Part shown: one piece after another, positions 19,072 through 26,622 of the stretch
Numbering within the stretch: the stretch's first letter is position 1
Layout: each line of letters begins with the position of its first letter
Translations under genes and position numbers: made by a program
DNA from: Streptomyces sp. WM6378
GTDB lineage: Bacteria > Actinomycetota > Actinomycetes > Streptomycetales > Streptomycetaceae
Assembly (NCBI RefSeq): GCF_001279695.1
Contig: NZ_LGDD01000317.1
Coordinates: 93,976-157,975, forward strand
DNA: 64,000 nt
Direction of reading: 5' to 3'
The notes under the pieces: generated by a model
Told to the model about the DNA's origin: nothing
What the model saw: the letters and a program-made list of their open reading frames with translations, nothing else
Databases searched by the model: none

Positions 19072-19953
19072 TCAGGCGCCCGCCCGGAGCACCGCCGCGA
19101 GCGCGGCTCGCACGCTCGCCTCGATGTCGGTGATCGGATAGAGCGCCTCGATCACCGTACGGTCCCGGTCGACCACCAGGGTCAGCCGCTTGAGCCGGCT
19201 CACCCCCGCCGTGCGGAAGGTCGGCAGGCGCAGCGCCGCCGTCAGGTCGAGCCCGGCGTCCGAGAGCAGCGAGAAGCGCAGCGCCTCCTTGTCGGCGAAC
19301 GCCCGCTGCTCGTCCGGGCGTTGGGTGGAGACGCCGTGCACGGTGGCTCCCGCGTCCGTGAAGTCGGCCAGCTGGTCGCGGAAGGTGCAGGACTCCAGGG
19401 TGCAGCCGCGCGCGCCGGGAATCCCGGCCCAGCCGGGCGGGTACGACTCGGCGCGGGCGTAGGCGCCGGGGAAGCAGTACAGGACCGTGTACGGCGTGGA
19501 CGCGGCGACCGGGTCCCTCAACTCGCCGTCGAAATCGGTCAGTTGAAGATCCGGGACGCGGGTCCCGATCAGCTCGCGGACCCGCTCGGTCTCGCCTGAC
19601 GTCTCAGTCGAGGTGGCCATGGTCTCTCCTTCCCCCAGCACCCAGGTGTCTCCCCAGTCCTGGAGTGCGATCAGTACGGGCAGCAGGGCGCGGCCGCGCG
19701 GGGTGAGCCGGTACTCGTGGCGCACCGGGCGCTCCTGGTACGGCTCGCGCACCAGGACCCCGCACTCCACGAGCAGCTTCAGGCGTTCGGCGAGGACCTT
19801 GCGGGACATGCCGAGCTCCCGCTGGAGCGCGTCGAACCGGTGCACGCCGCGGGCCGCGTCGCGCACGATCAGGAGGGTCCACCAGTCGCCCACCACGTCC
19901 AGGGCCTGGGCGATGGCGCAGTGTTCGTCGTCCAGTCGGGTGCGTTGGGGCAT
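19072..19953 (-). CDS. HxlR-type regulator fused to a PrxQ/AhpC-type peroxiredoxin
   Basis: The 293-residue product joins two domains. Residues 1-110 are an HxlR winged helix (CAIAQALDVVGDWWTLLIVRD, then FDALQRELGMSRKVLAERLKLL, wing RHEYRLTPRGRALLPVL). Residues about 125-293 are a thioredoxin-fold peroxiredoxin with TRVPDLQLTDFDG and ARGCTLESCTFRDQLADF (C184, C189), the PrxQ-like cysteine pair. An internal ATG at 19620 (residue 112) has AAGGAG five bases upstream, so the peroxiredoxin may also be made alone. A redox-sensing repressor is an attractive idea. It is divergent from an MFS gene across a 12-bp dyad. Confidence 0.85.
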   Translation of the reverse strand: MPQRTRLDDEHCAIAQALDVVGDWWTLLIVRDAARGVHRFDALQRELGMSRKVLAERLKLLVECGVLVREPYQERPVRHEYRLTPRGRALLPVLIALQDWGDTWVLGEGETMATSTETSGETERVRELIGTRVPDLQLTDFDGELRDPVAASTPYTVLYCFPGAYARAESYPPGWAGIPGARGCTLESCTFRDQLADFTDAGATVHGVSTQRPDEQRAFADKEALRFSLLSDAGLDLTAALRLPTFRTAGVSRLKRLTLVVDRDRTVIEALYPITDIEASVRAALAAVLRAGA

Positions 19954-19975
19954 GGGCCCATCCTCTCGCGATGCA

Positions 19976-20010
19976 GGCAGGTCAACCGACCCCCGTCCGG
20001 TTGACCTGCC
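19976..20010. promoter_or_regulatory. 12-bp perfect inverted repeat between the HxlR-peroxiredoxin and MFS genes
   Basis: GGCAGGTCAACC (19976-19987) and its exact complement (19999-20010) flank 11 bases. The start codons of both divergent genes lie within 60 bases. A second, shorter dyad GTTCC-N5-GGAAC lies at 20032-20046. HxlR regulators commonly act on a divergent neighbour, so either is a plausible operator. Confidence 0.65.
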
Positions 20011-20068
20011 GGGACCATGCTGCCATAGTCCGTTCCCATAAGGAACTCACTTGATTTCGGGGGGCCGA

Positions 20069-21301
20069 GTGAAGACACTGCGCGAGGTGCCGAGGACGGT
20101 TCGACTGCTGTGCTGCGGCATCTTCTTCAACGCGGTCGTCAGCTTCACCTTCATCTATCTCTTCGTATGGCTGACCGGACCGCGTGGGCTCACCGTCGCC
20201 CAGGCCGGGGTGATCAGCGGCATCGGCGGCGTCGGCCTGGTGGCCGGGAACTTCACGGGTGGCTGGTTCGGTGACCGCCACGGCCACCGCCGGGCTCTGC
20301 TCGCCGGCGCCGCCGTCAGCGGCAGCGTGCTGTGCGTCATCGCGCTGCTCCCGGTCGCCGCGCTGTACGCGGCGCTGCCGCTCGCGCAGTACGCCTCCGG
20401 AGTGGTCAGGTCCGCGAACTCCGCGCTCGTCGCGGTCAGCGTCCCCGAAGGCAGCCGCCGCCAGGGCTTCGCCGTCATGCGCTTCGCGAGCAACGCGGGA
20501 TTCACCGTCGGGCCGCCGCTGGGCGCGTTGGTCGCGGCCCGGTTCTCGTACGGCTGGCTCTTCGTCGCCGACGGCATCGGCACTCTGCTCTTCGCGGCGT
20601 ACGCCTCGCGGGTGCTGCCCGCCCACGGCGCCGTCCAGTCGCCCCGGCCGCGCGCCGCCGACGCGCCCAGCCTCCGCCGCGAACTGCGGGCCCGGCCGGC
20701 CGTGCTCGTGCTGCTCGCCGCGATCGTCTGTGTCGACCTCGTCTACCGTCAGCAGTACTCCACCCTGCCCGTCTTCCTCGGCGACCACGGCCTCGATGCC
20801 CGGGTGTACGGCTGGCTCATCGCCATCAACGGCGGCGTCATCCTCTGCCTCGAACTCCCGGCCGCGCACGCGCTGCGCCGACGGGCCCCGCTCTGTGTGG
20901 TCGGCTCGGGGCTGCTTCTGGTCGGCCTCGGGTACGCGGCACTCGTGCCCAGCGCCTCGCTCGGCGCGGCCGTCGCCCTGATGGTGTTCCTCACCCTCGG
21001 CGAGATCCTCTACAAGACCACGGCCACCGCGTACGTCGCCGACCAGGCGCCCGCCCATGCCCAGGGGCGATTCCAGAGCCTGTACGCGGGCGCCTCCATC
21101 AGCGGACAGGTGCTGGCCCCGCCGCTCGGCGGCGCCCTCTACGCCTTGGCCCCCGGGCTGCTCTGGCCGCTGTGCGCGGCGCTCGCCGCACTGGCCGGTC
21201 TCGCGGTGCTGTGGGCGCGGCGGCTGCCGGGTGCGCCGGCCGGGGCGGACACGGGACCGTCACTTGAGACCGGTTCGCCGCGGCGGGCCGCGGCCGGTTA
21301 G
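20069..21301 (+). CDS. MFS transporter (drug:H+ antiporter-like)
   Basis: The protein has 410 residues and 12 predicted helices. The loop 2-3 motif [15 protein letters not shown] is the MFS A-motif, and the [18 protein letters not shown] segment in helix 5 matches motif C of exporters. The GTG at 20069 follows a GGGGGG run and gives a normal N-terminus; an in-frame start 18 bases earlier is possible. It is divergent from the HxlR-peroxiredoxin gene and could export a compound sensed by it. The substrate is unknown. Confidence 0.85.
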   Translation: MKTLREVPRTVRLLCCGIFFNAVVSFTFIYLFVWLTGPRGLTVAQAGVISGIGGVGLVAGNFTGGWFGDRHGHRRALLAGAAVSGSVLCVIALLPVAALYAALPLAQYASGVVRSANSALVAVSVPEGSRRQGFAVMRFASNAGFTVGPPLGALVAARFSYGWLFVADGIGTLLFAAYASRVLPAHGAVQSPRPRAADAPSLRRELRARPAVLVLLAAIVCVDLVYRQQYSTLPVFLGDHGLDARVYGWLIAINGGVILCLELPAAHALRRRAPLCVVGSGLLLVGLGYAALVPSASLGAAVALMVFLTLGEILYKTTATAYVADQAPAHAQGRFQSLYAGASISGQVLAPPLGGALYALAPGLLWPLCAALAALAGLAVLWARRLPGAPAGADTGPSLETGSPRRAAAG

Positions 21302-21311
21302 GTTTTGGGGC

Positions 21312-22304
21312 ATGACCGACACGACTACTGCTACGACCGGCGCCGCGGCCGCCGGCCTCGCCACCATCGCCGCCGACGGCACCATCCTGGACACCTGGTT
21401 CCCCGCCCCCGAGCTCGTGACCGTCGCCGAGCCCGGCCCCGCCGGCACCGAGCGCCTCTCCGCCGAGCGCGCCGCCGAACTCCTCGGCGCGGGTGCCCTC
21501 AAGGCCGTCGGCGCCGACGAGCGCCGCGGGGTCGAGGTCGTCGCCGTCCGTACGGTCATCGCCTCCCTCGACGACAAGCCCCTGGACGCGCACGACGCCT
21601 ACCTGCGCCTGCACCTCCTCTCGCACCGGCTCGTCAAGCCGCACGGCCAGAACCTGGACGGCCTCTTCGGGCTGCTCTCCAACGTGGCGTGGACATCGCT
21701 GGGCCCGGTCGCGGTGGACGACGTCGAGAGGGTGCGCCTGAACGCCCGCGCCGAGGGGCTGCACCTCCAGGTGACGTCCATCGACAAGTTCCCGCGCATG
21801 ACGGACTACGTCGCGCCCAAGGGCGTACGCATCGCCGACGCCGACCGGGTGCGCCTGGGCGCCCACCTCGCCGAGGGCACCACGGTCATGCACGAGGGCT
21901 TCGTGAACTTCAACGCGGGCACGCTCGGCACGTCCATGGTCGAGGGCCGCATCTCTGCCGGCGTCGTCGTCGGCGACGGCTCCGACATCGGCGGCGGCGC
22001 GTCCACCATGGGCACGCTGTCCGGCGGCGGCAACGTCCGCATCGTCATCGGCGAGCGGTGCCTGGTCGGCGCCGAGGCGGGCGTGGGGATCGCGCTGGGC
22101 GACGAGTGCGTCGTCGAGGCGGGTCTTTACGTCACGGCCGGCACGCGGGTGACGATGCCGGACGGGCAGATCGTCAAGGCCCGGGAGCTGTCGGGGGCGT
22201 CCAACATCCTGTTCCGGCGGAACTCGGTGACCGGCGCGGTCGAGGCTCGGCCGAACAATGCGGTGTGGGGCGGGCTGAACGAGGTCCTGCACGCGCACAA
22301 CTAG
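21312..22304 (+). CDS. dapD: 2,3,4,5-tetrahydropyridine-2,6-dicarboxylate N-succinyltransferase
   Basis: DapD (330 residues, actinobacterial long form) adds succinyl from succinyl-CoA to tetrahydrodipicolinate in lysine and meso/LL-diaminopimelate synthesis. The C-terminal half shows the left-handed beta-helix: [47 protein letters not shown] and [25 protein letters not shown]. The N-terminal [21 protein letters not shown] is typical of Streptomyces DapD. The ATG at 21312 is chosen; the 5' extension overlaps the MFS gene. It converges with dapA, which acts in the same pathway. Confidence 0.95.
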   Translation: MTDTTTATTGAAAAGLATIAADGTILDTWFPAPELVTVAEPGPAGTERLSAERAAELLGAGALKAVGADERRGVEVVAVRTVIASLDDKPLDAHDAYLRLHLLSHRLVKPHGQNLDGLFGLLSNVAWTSLGPVAVDDVERVRLNARAEGLHLQVTSIDKFPRMTDYVAPKGVRIADADRVRLGAHLAEGTTVMHEGFVNFNAGTLGTSMVEGRISAGVVVGDGSDIGGGASTMGTLSGGGNVRIVIGERCLVGAEAGVGIALGDECVVEAGLYVTAGTRVTMPDGQIVKARELSGASNILFRRNSVTGAVEARPNNAVWGGLNEVLHAHN

Positions 22305-22324
22305 CCGGGGTCGCCCGGCAGCCC

Positions 22325-22353
22325 GGGGTCCGGGGGCGCCGCCCCCGGACCCC
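22325..22353. terminator. 13-bp GC hairpin between convergent dapD and dapA
   Basis: GGGGTCCGGGGGC (22325-22337) pairs exactly with 22341-22353 around GCC. It sits 20 bases after dapD. There is no T-tract, as is common in Streptomyces. It abuts an interspersed repeat. Confidence 0.7.
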
Positions 22354-22402
22354 CGGCGGTTTGCCCACCCTCCCGCCCGTGCAAGGGGTTGGATGAGCTG
22401 AG

Positions 22403-22468
22403 CCCTGGGGCTGCGCCCCAGACCCCATTCGCGCCTTGAGGGCGCTCGTCCTCAAACGCCGGACGGGC
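22403..22468 (-). repeat. Interspersed GC-rich repeat, short copy, overlapping the dapA 3' end
   Basis: Read on the minus strand, TTTGAGGACGAGCGCC through GGGGTCTGGGGCGCAGCCCCAG matches the repeats at about 46.95-47.05 and 63.9-64.0 kb. It includes the hairpin CTGGGGC-TGC-GCCCCAG (22405-22421). The dapA stop codon (22452-22454) and its last codons lie inside it. Confidence 0.8.
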
Positions 22469-23369
22469 CAAAGATGCCCATGTGGGCCAGCGCATCCCGC
22501 GCCGCCCGCAAGCGGGACACCTCGTCCGGGCCCGCCGGCTGCAAGGGCGCCCGCACCGGGTAGCCCAGCAGGGCCTTCGCCGTCACCGTGCCCGGCAGGC
22601 CCGACGTCATCATCAACTCCGTCAGGGGGGTGGCGAGTTGGTTGAGGCGGGCCGCCTCGGTGACGGCCCCCGCGTCGTGCGCGTCGAGGACCGCCCTCAG
22701 CTCGCGCGGCGCCACGTTCGCCACCGTGCTCACATAGCCCGCCCCGCCCACCGCGTACAGCGGAAGGTTCAGCTCCTCCGCGCCCGAGTAGTACGCCAGC
22801 GACGTACCGCCGATGACCTTGGTCGAGCCGAGCAGGTCGTACGCGCAGTCCTTCACCGCCACGATCCGCTCGTGCTCCGCGAGCCGCAGCATCGTCGCGA
22901 CCTCGATGCGCGTGCCCGTGCGGACCGGGATGTCGTACAGCATCACCGGCAGCGCGGTCGCATCGGCCACCGTGCGGAAGTGGGCCTCGACGGCGGACTG
23001 CGGGGGCCGGCTGTAGTACGGGGTCACCACCAACAGGCCGTCCGCGCCCGCCCGTTCGGCCTCCCGGGCCAGTGCGACGGTGTGCGCGGTGGAGGCGCTG
23101 CCCACCCCCGCCACGACCGCCGCCCGGTCGCCGACCGCCTCCACCACCGCCCGTACGAGCGCGGTCTTCTCCTCGTCGGAGGTCGTCGGCGACTCCCCGG
23201 TCGTGCCGTTCAGGACCAGGCCGTCGCACCCGTTGTCGACCAGGTGCGCGGCCAGCTTCTGCGCGGCCGGGAGGTCCAGCTCGTACGACTGAGTGAACGG
23301 CGTGACCATGGCGCACAGGGCGCGTCCGAAGGGGCGGAAGGGAGAGTGGAGTGGGCTTGATGTCGTCAT
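22452..23369 (-). CDS. dapA: 4-hydroxy-tetrahydrodipicolinate synthase
   Basis: DapA (305 residues) condenses pyruvate with aspartate semialdehyde. The Schiff-base lysine is K173 in RIVAVKDCAYD, the catalytic triad tyrosine is Y145 in VMLYDIPVRT, threonines are in NGTTGES (55-58), and Y118/Y119 in VTPYYSRPPQ. R150 would bind the carboxylate. The last codons (GPSGV, stop) are encoded by an inserted repeat, so the ancestral C-terminus has probably been replaced without harm. It stands alone, convergent with dapD. Other DapA paralogues are usual in Streptomyces. Confidence 0.93.
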   Translation of the reverse strand: MTTSSPLHSPFRPFGRALCAMVTPFTQSYELDLPAAQKLAAHLVDNGCDGLVLNGTTGESPTTSDEEKTALVRAVVEAVGDRAAVVAGVGSASTAHTVALAREAERAGADGLLVVTPYYSRPPQSAVEAHFRTVADATALPVMLYDIPVRTGTRIEVATMLRLAEHERIVAVKDCAYDLLGSTKVIGGTSLAYYSGAEELNLPLYAVGGAGYVSTVANVAPRELRAVLDAHDAGAVTEAARLNQLATPLTELMMTSGLPGTVTAKALLGYPVRAPLQPAGPDEVSRLRAARDALAHMGIFGPSGV

Positions 23370-23457
23370 GCGACAGTTTTGCCCGGGCCGAGAGTTAACG
23401 TCTACTTAGAGTTTGTGGCGACTCGCCGTAGTGCTGCTGAATCAATAAGTCGGCCCG

Positions 23458-23901
23458 TCACTGCGAAGTGGTGTGCTCCGGGCGTACGACCAGGACGACC
23501 CGGTGCTCGGCGTCGCCCACCGGGGCCTCGTACTCAAGCCCGTACCGCTTGGCCAGGACGTCGAAGAACGCGCCCGTCGGGTCCGGCTCGATGCGCTCGA
23601 CCGTGCCCCGGACCTCCAGGTAGCGGTAGGGCTGGTCGGGGTCGTTGACCGAGACGGAGACCCTGGGGTCCGCGGTGACGTTCTTGCACTTGCGGCGGGT
23701 GGTGGTCGTGGTGAAGCGCAGGAACTCGCCGTCCCATTCCTGCCAGACGGGGTTGACGTGAGGGGTGCCGTCCGGGCCCTTGGTGGCGAGGTGCACGAAG
23801 AGGGGGCGGGTCAGCAGATCGGCGTGGCCGGCCGGGACAACGGGTTCGTTGATCGCGGTGGCGGCGGCGCCGTTCGGGCTCGTCTTCTTCGATGTCGTCA
23901 T
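23458..23901 (-). CDS. PPOX-class flavin/F420-dependent oxidoreductase
   Basis: The 147-residue split-barrel protein has LTRPLFVHLATKGPDGTPHVNPVWQEW (residues about 29-55), FTTTTTRRKCKNVTADPRVSVSV and YRYLEVRGTVERIEPDP, which match actinobacterial PPOX-class enzymes that use F420 or FMN. The substrate is unknown. The ATG at 23901 is chosen; further upstream lies the divergent MarR gene. A palindrome sits 14 bases upstream, so the MarR regulator probably controls it. Confidence 0.88.
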   Translation of the reverse strand: MTTSKKTSPNGAAATAINEPVVPAGHADLLTRPLFVHLATKGPDGTPHVNPVWQEWDGEFLRFTTTTTRRKCKNVTADPRVSVSVNDPDQPYRYLEVRGTVERIEPDPTGAFFDVLAKRYGLEYEAPVGDAEHRVVLVVRPEHTTSQ

Positions 23902-23914
23902 GGCGCTGAACGTT

Positions 23915-23928
23915 ATCAATGTATTGAT
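23915..23928. promoter_or_regulatory. MarR-type operator ATCAAT-GT-ATTGAT
   Basis: A perfect 14-bp palindrome with a two-base centre lies in the 67-base gap between the divergent oxidoreductase (start 23901) and MarR (start 23969). Its size and AT-rich arms are typical of MarR sites, and it would cover both promoters. Confidence 0.7.
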
Positions 23929-23968
23929 GATGCGCAAGCTTTTTATGGGTGCGTCGTATTCTCGAAGC

Positions 23969-24409
23969 ATGACCATGCCGCCCGAGGAGCGCCTCGGCTT
24001 CGACATCAAGCGCGCCGAGCAGGAGCTGATCGCCGCGAAGAGCGCGGCGGTGAAGGTGGCCGGGCTCACCGTGCCGCAGTACGCGGCGCTGTTCGGGCTC
24101 TCCGGCGCGCCCGGCATCTCGGCCGCCGCGCTGGCCCGGGCCTGCCTGGTCACCCCGCAGGCCATGAACGTCGTACTGAAGAACCTCGAAGAGCGCGGCC
24201 TGGTTGAACGCACCCCGCACCCCTGGCACCGCAACGTCCTGGAGACCCGGCTCACCGACGAGGGGGCTGCGGCACTGGCCGCCGCCGACGAACGGGCGGT
24301 GGCCATCGAGCGCCGCATCGAGCGTGAATTCACCGCAGAGGAGCGGGAGTTGCTCCGTTCGCTGCTCGGCCGGGCCGTCGCCGCGATCCGGAGCGACGGT
24401 ACCGAGTGA
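23969..24409 (+). CDS. MarR-family transcriptional regulator
   Basis: The product has 146 residues. The winged helix is clear: LTVPQYAALFGLSGAPGISAAALARACLVTPQAMNVVLKNLEERGLV occupies about residues 29-78, followed by the wing with a short basic loop and RLTDEGAAALAAADE. The ATG at 23969 leaves a 67-base divergent gap to the PPOX oxidoreductase containing a palindrome, so it probably represses that gene and itself in response to a small ligand. Confidence 0.9.
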   Translation: MTMPPEERLGFDIKRAEQELIAAKSAAVKVAGLTVPQYAALFGLSGAPGISAAALARACLVTPQAMNVVLKNLEERGLVERTPHPWHRNVLETRLTDEGAAALAAADERAVAIERRIEREFTAEERELLRSLLGRAVAAIRSDGTE

Positions 24410-24443
24410 GCCGGCCGGGGTGAGGTCCGCCTCCCCGGCCGGC
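24410..24443. terminator. Bidirectional hairpin between convergent marR and nuclease genes
   Basis: GCCGGCCGGGG (24410-24420) pairs exactly with 24433-24443, and the loop can extend by GAGG/CCTC. It starts within the marR stop region and lies 11 bases from the nuclease stop, so it likely serves both genes. Confidence 0.8.
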
Positions 24444-24453
24444 CCGGCGGCCG

Positions 24454-26289
24454 CTACGGGTGGAAGCGGATGATCTGCGGGTCGTGGTCGCTGGTCTGGT
24501 TCGCGAACTCCGCGTTGATGTGCACGCTGTCGTAGTCGAAGTCCCGGATGGCGGGGCTGGTCAGGACCTGGTCGAGGACCTGGGTGTTGCCCTGGTAGAC
24601 GTAGGAGTAGCGCTCCTTCTTCGGCAGGGTGCGGTAGGCAGAGCGCAGCGCGCCGCCGTCCTCCAGGGCCTTGGTCGTGCCCGAGAAGTCGAAGTCGTTG
24701 ATGTCGCCGACGGCCAGCACGTCCGCGTGCTTGTCGGCCGCGAGCAGCTGCTTCACGAAGGCGTTGACGGCCTGCGCCTGCTGGAGCCGCTTGGCCTCCG
24801 AGGAGCGCGGCACCGGCTGGTGCTGCGAGACCAGGCTCTCGTCGCCGCCCTTCGACGCGAAGTGGTTCGCGATCACGAACACGGTCTTGCCCTTGAAGAC
24901 GAACTCGCCGGCCAGCGGCTTGCGGCTGTCCGTCCACGCCGCGTTCGCCGGGTCGATCCGGCCGGGCGAGAGGGTGAGCGCCGGGTGGCCCTTGGTGCCG
25001 GTGACGCCGACGGCGGTCTTGTAGTCGCCGCCGGGACGGTCGGTGAAGGAGACGCGGGCCGGGTTGAAGAGGAAGCCCTGGCGGATGTTGCCGCCGGGCT
25101 CGCCGCCGTCCTTGTTGTTCTCCGGGTCGATCGAGCGCCACTGGTAAGCAGGGCCGCCCGCCAGGGCGATCGCGTCCGTGAACTTCTTCACGGTCGCCGA
25201 GGCGTCCACCGTGCCGTCGTTCTTCGCGCCGTTGTTGTCCTGGATCTCCTCCAGGGCCACGATGTCCGGCGAGGCGAGGTTGGTCACCACGCCCTGAGCC
25301 AGCGCGTCGAACTTCGACTGCGGGTCGCTCGGGTCCAGGTTCTCGACGTTGTACGTGGCGACCGCCAGCTCGCCCGTGCGCTGCTTGCGGGTGACCTCGC
25401 GCTTGAGACCGTTGTCCTTGACCGTGCCGAGCGTGCGCGCGGTGATCGTATAGCCGCCGAACTGGTTGAAGTCCAGCGGGCCTTCGGTGGTCCCGGTCAG
25501 GGTGTCGCCCACGTTCGCGGTGGGGAAGGCCTGCTGCGCGGTCGGGATCAGGCTCTGGATCTGGAGGCGGCCGGTGTTCTGGTCGTTGTACGAGGAGTAG
25601 AGCGAGCCGCCGCGCGGGGTCCGGTTCTCCTGCGGCTTCACCGTGACCCACAGCTCGGAATACGGGTCCGTGGCGCCGACCACCCGCGAGGTGCCGATGC
25701 GGACGTTCATGCCCTCCAGGGACTCGTAGTAGTCCGTGGCGTACTTCTTCGGCTGGAGGGTCAGGCCGTTGACGCTGCCCGCGGCCGCCGGGTCGCCGTT
25801 CGGCGTGTAGCGGTCGGGCACCGAGCGGGCCGTGATGACGACCGGCGCGGGCACCGCGTTGCCCGAGGAGACGACCGTGACGGTCGGCTTCGAGAGCTCG
25901 GTCACCGACTGGTTGCCGGAGGCCGGGCCGCCGGGCACGTACTCGGTCACGGTGGCGGAGACGCTCACCGCGTCGCCCACCGCGACGGTCGGGTTCGAGC
26001 CGGTGAAGACGAAGACGCCCTCGCTGGTGGCGGGGTTCTTGTCGGGCGCCGTGTCCTGGAACCAGAAGCCCTTGGAGGAGCCGTAGGCGCGCACGCCGGT
26101 GACGACGCCGGTCACGCCCGTGACCTGCTGGCCGGCCAGCGGGGATATCCGGGTGGTGCCCTGGATGTCATGGATCTTCGCCTGCACGGGGGCGGCGGGG
26201 GCCGCCTGCGAGGAAGCGGCGCAGACCAGGCCGGCGGCGAGTGCGGTGGCGACCACGGCGGACACGGCGGCGGTTCTGGGAACGGGCAT
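24454..26289 (-). CDS. Secreted endonuclease/exonuclease/phosphatase-fold nuclease (ExeM/NucH-like)
   Basis: The product has 611 residues. A Sec signal peptide (VPRTAAVSAVVATALAAGL, cleavage after QAA-A near 30) is followed by a lamin-tail/OB-like region (DIQGTTRISPLAGQQVTGV to about 160). A C-terminal EEP nuclease domain follows, starting AVATYNVENLDPSDPQSKFDALA with the metal-binding VALEEIQDNNGAKNDG, later VIANHFASKGGDE, AVGDINDFDFSG and the final TSDHDPQIIRFHP histidine-aspartate. This is the ExeM/XdsA-type extracellular DNase family. A role in scavenging phosphate or nucleotides from DNA is inferred. GGAG lies 8 bases before the ATG. Confidence 0.9.
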   Translation of the reverse strand: MPVPRTAAVSAVVATALAAGLVCAASSQAAPAAPVQAKIHDIQGTTRISPLAGQQVTGVTGVVTGVRAYGSSKGFWFQDTAPDKNPATSEGVFVFTGSNPTVAVGDAVSVSATVTEYVPGGPASGNQSVTELSKPTVTVVSSGNAVPAPVVITARSVPDRYTPNGDPAAAGSVNGLTLQPKKYATDYYESLEGMNVRIGTSRVVGATDPYSELWVTVKPQENRTPRGGSLYSSYNDQNTGRLQIQSLIPTAQQAFPTANVGDTLTGTTEGPLDFNQFGGYTITARTLGTVKDNGLKREVTRKQRTGELAVATYNVENLDPSDPQSKFDALAQGVVTNLASPDIVALEEIQDNNGAKNDGTVDASATVKKFTDAIALAGGPAYQWRSIDPENNKDGGEPGGNIRQGFLFNPARVSFTDRPGGDYKTAVGVTGTKGHPALTLSPGRIDPANAAWTDSRKPLAGEFVFKGKTVFVIANHFASKGGDESLVSQHQPVPRSSEAKRLQQAQAVNAFVKQLLAADKHADVLAVGDINDFDFSGTTKALEDGGALRSAYRTLPKKERYSYVYQGNTQVLDQVLTSPAIRDFDYDSVHINAEFANQTSDHDPQIIRFHP

Positions 26290-26622
26290 TCAGGTACTCC
26301 GGAGGTGATGAGGGACGGAGATGAGAGAAACGTGCGTGCGGCGGTGCGGTTCTACGCGCGTCAATCTCTTGTCTGGGGTGGGGAGTTGTCAAGACTTCCC
26401 GGGTGGACGAAAACTGACGGGTACATGAACCCCCGGGGATGGGGCGCGGCCGACGCCGGGGGCGCGCCGCGGTGGAGCCGGGGGAAGCGGGGGCGGGCGC
26501 CGGGTGCGCACGACCGGCGCAGCGAAACCCGGTGAAATGCGTCTACGCTGGGTGCCGCTCAACCATCGCTGACCCAGCGCGACCCAGAGCGCCCAGACCG
26601 TACGGCCGAGGAGTACCCCCAG
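26290..26622. other. Divergent intergenic region, no gene seen
   Basis: This 333-base gap separates the nuclease and the conserved acidic protein. On the minus strand a consensus-like TTGACA lies near 26395-26400, a possible -35 for the nuclease, although no matching -10 is clear. Near 26547 CTACGCT precedes the acidic-protein gene and may be its -10. No small frame, tRNA or known riboswitch was recognised. Confidence 0.4.

Noticed and set aside
19039..19077. 13-bp direct repeat CGCGGGTTCAGGC between the SMR and HxlR-peroxiredoxin genes
   Set aside because: A short duplication at convergent gene ends, one copy carrying the HxlR gene stop; no wider structure or target-site pattern supports an element.
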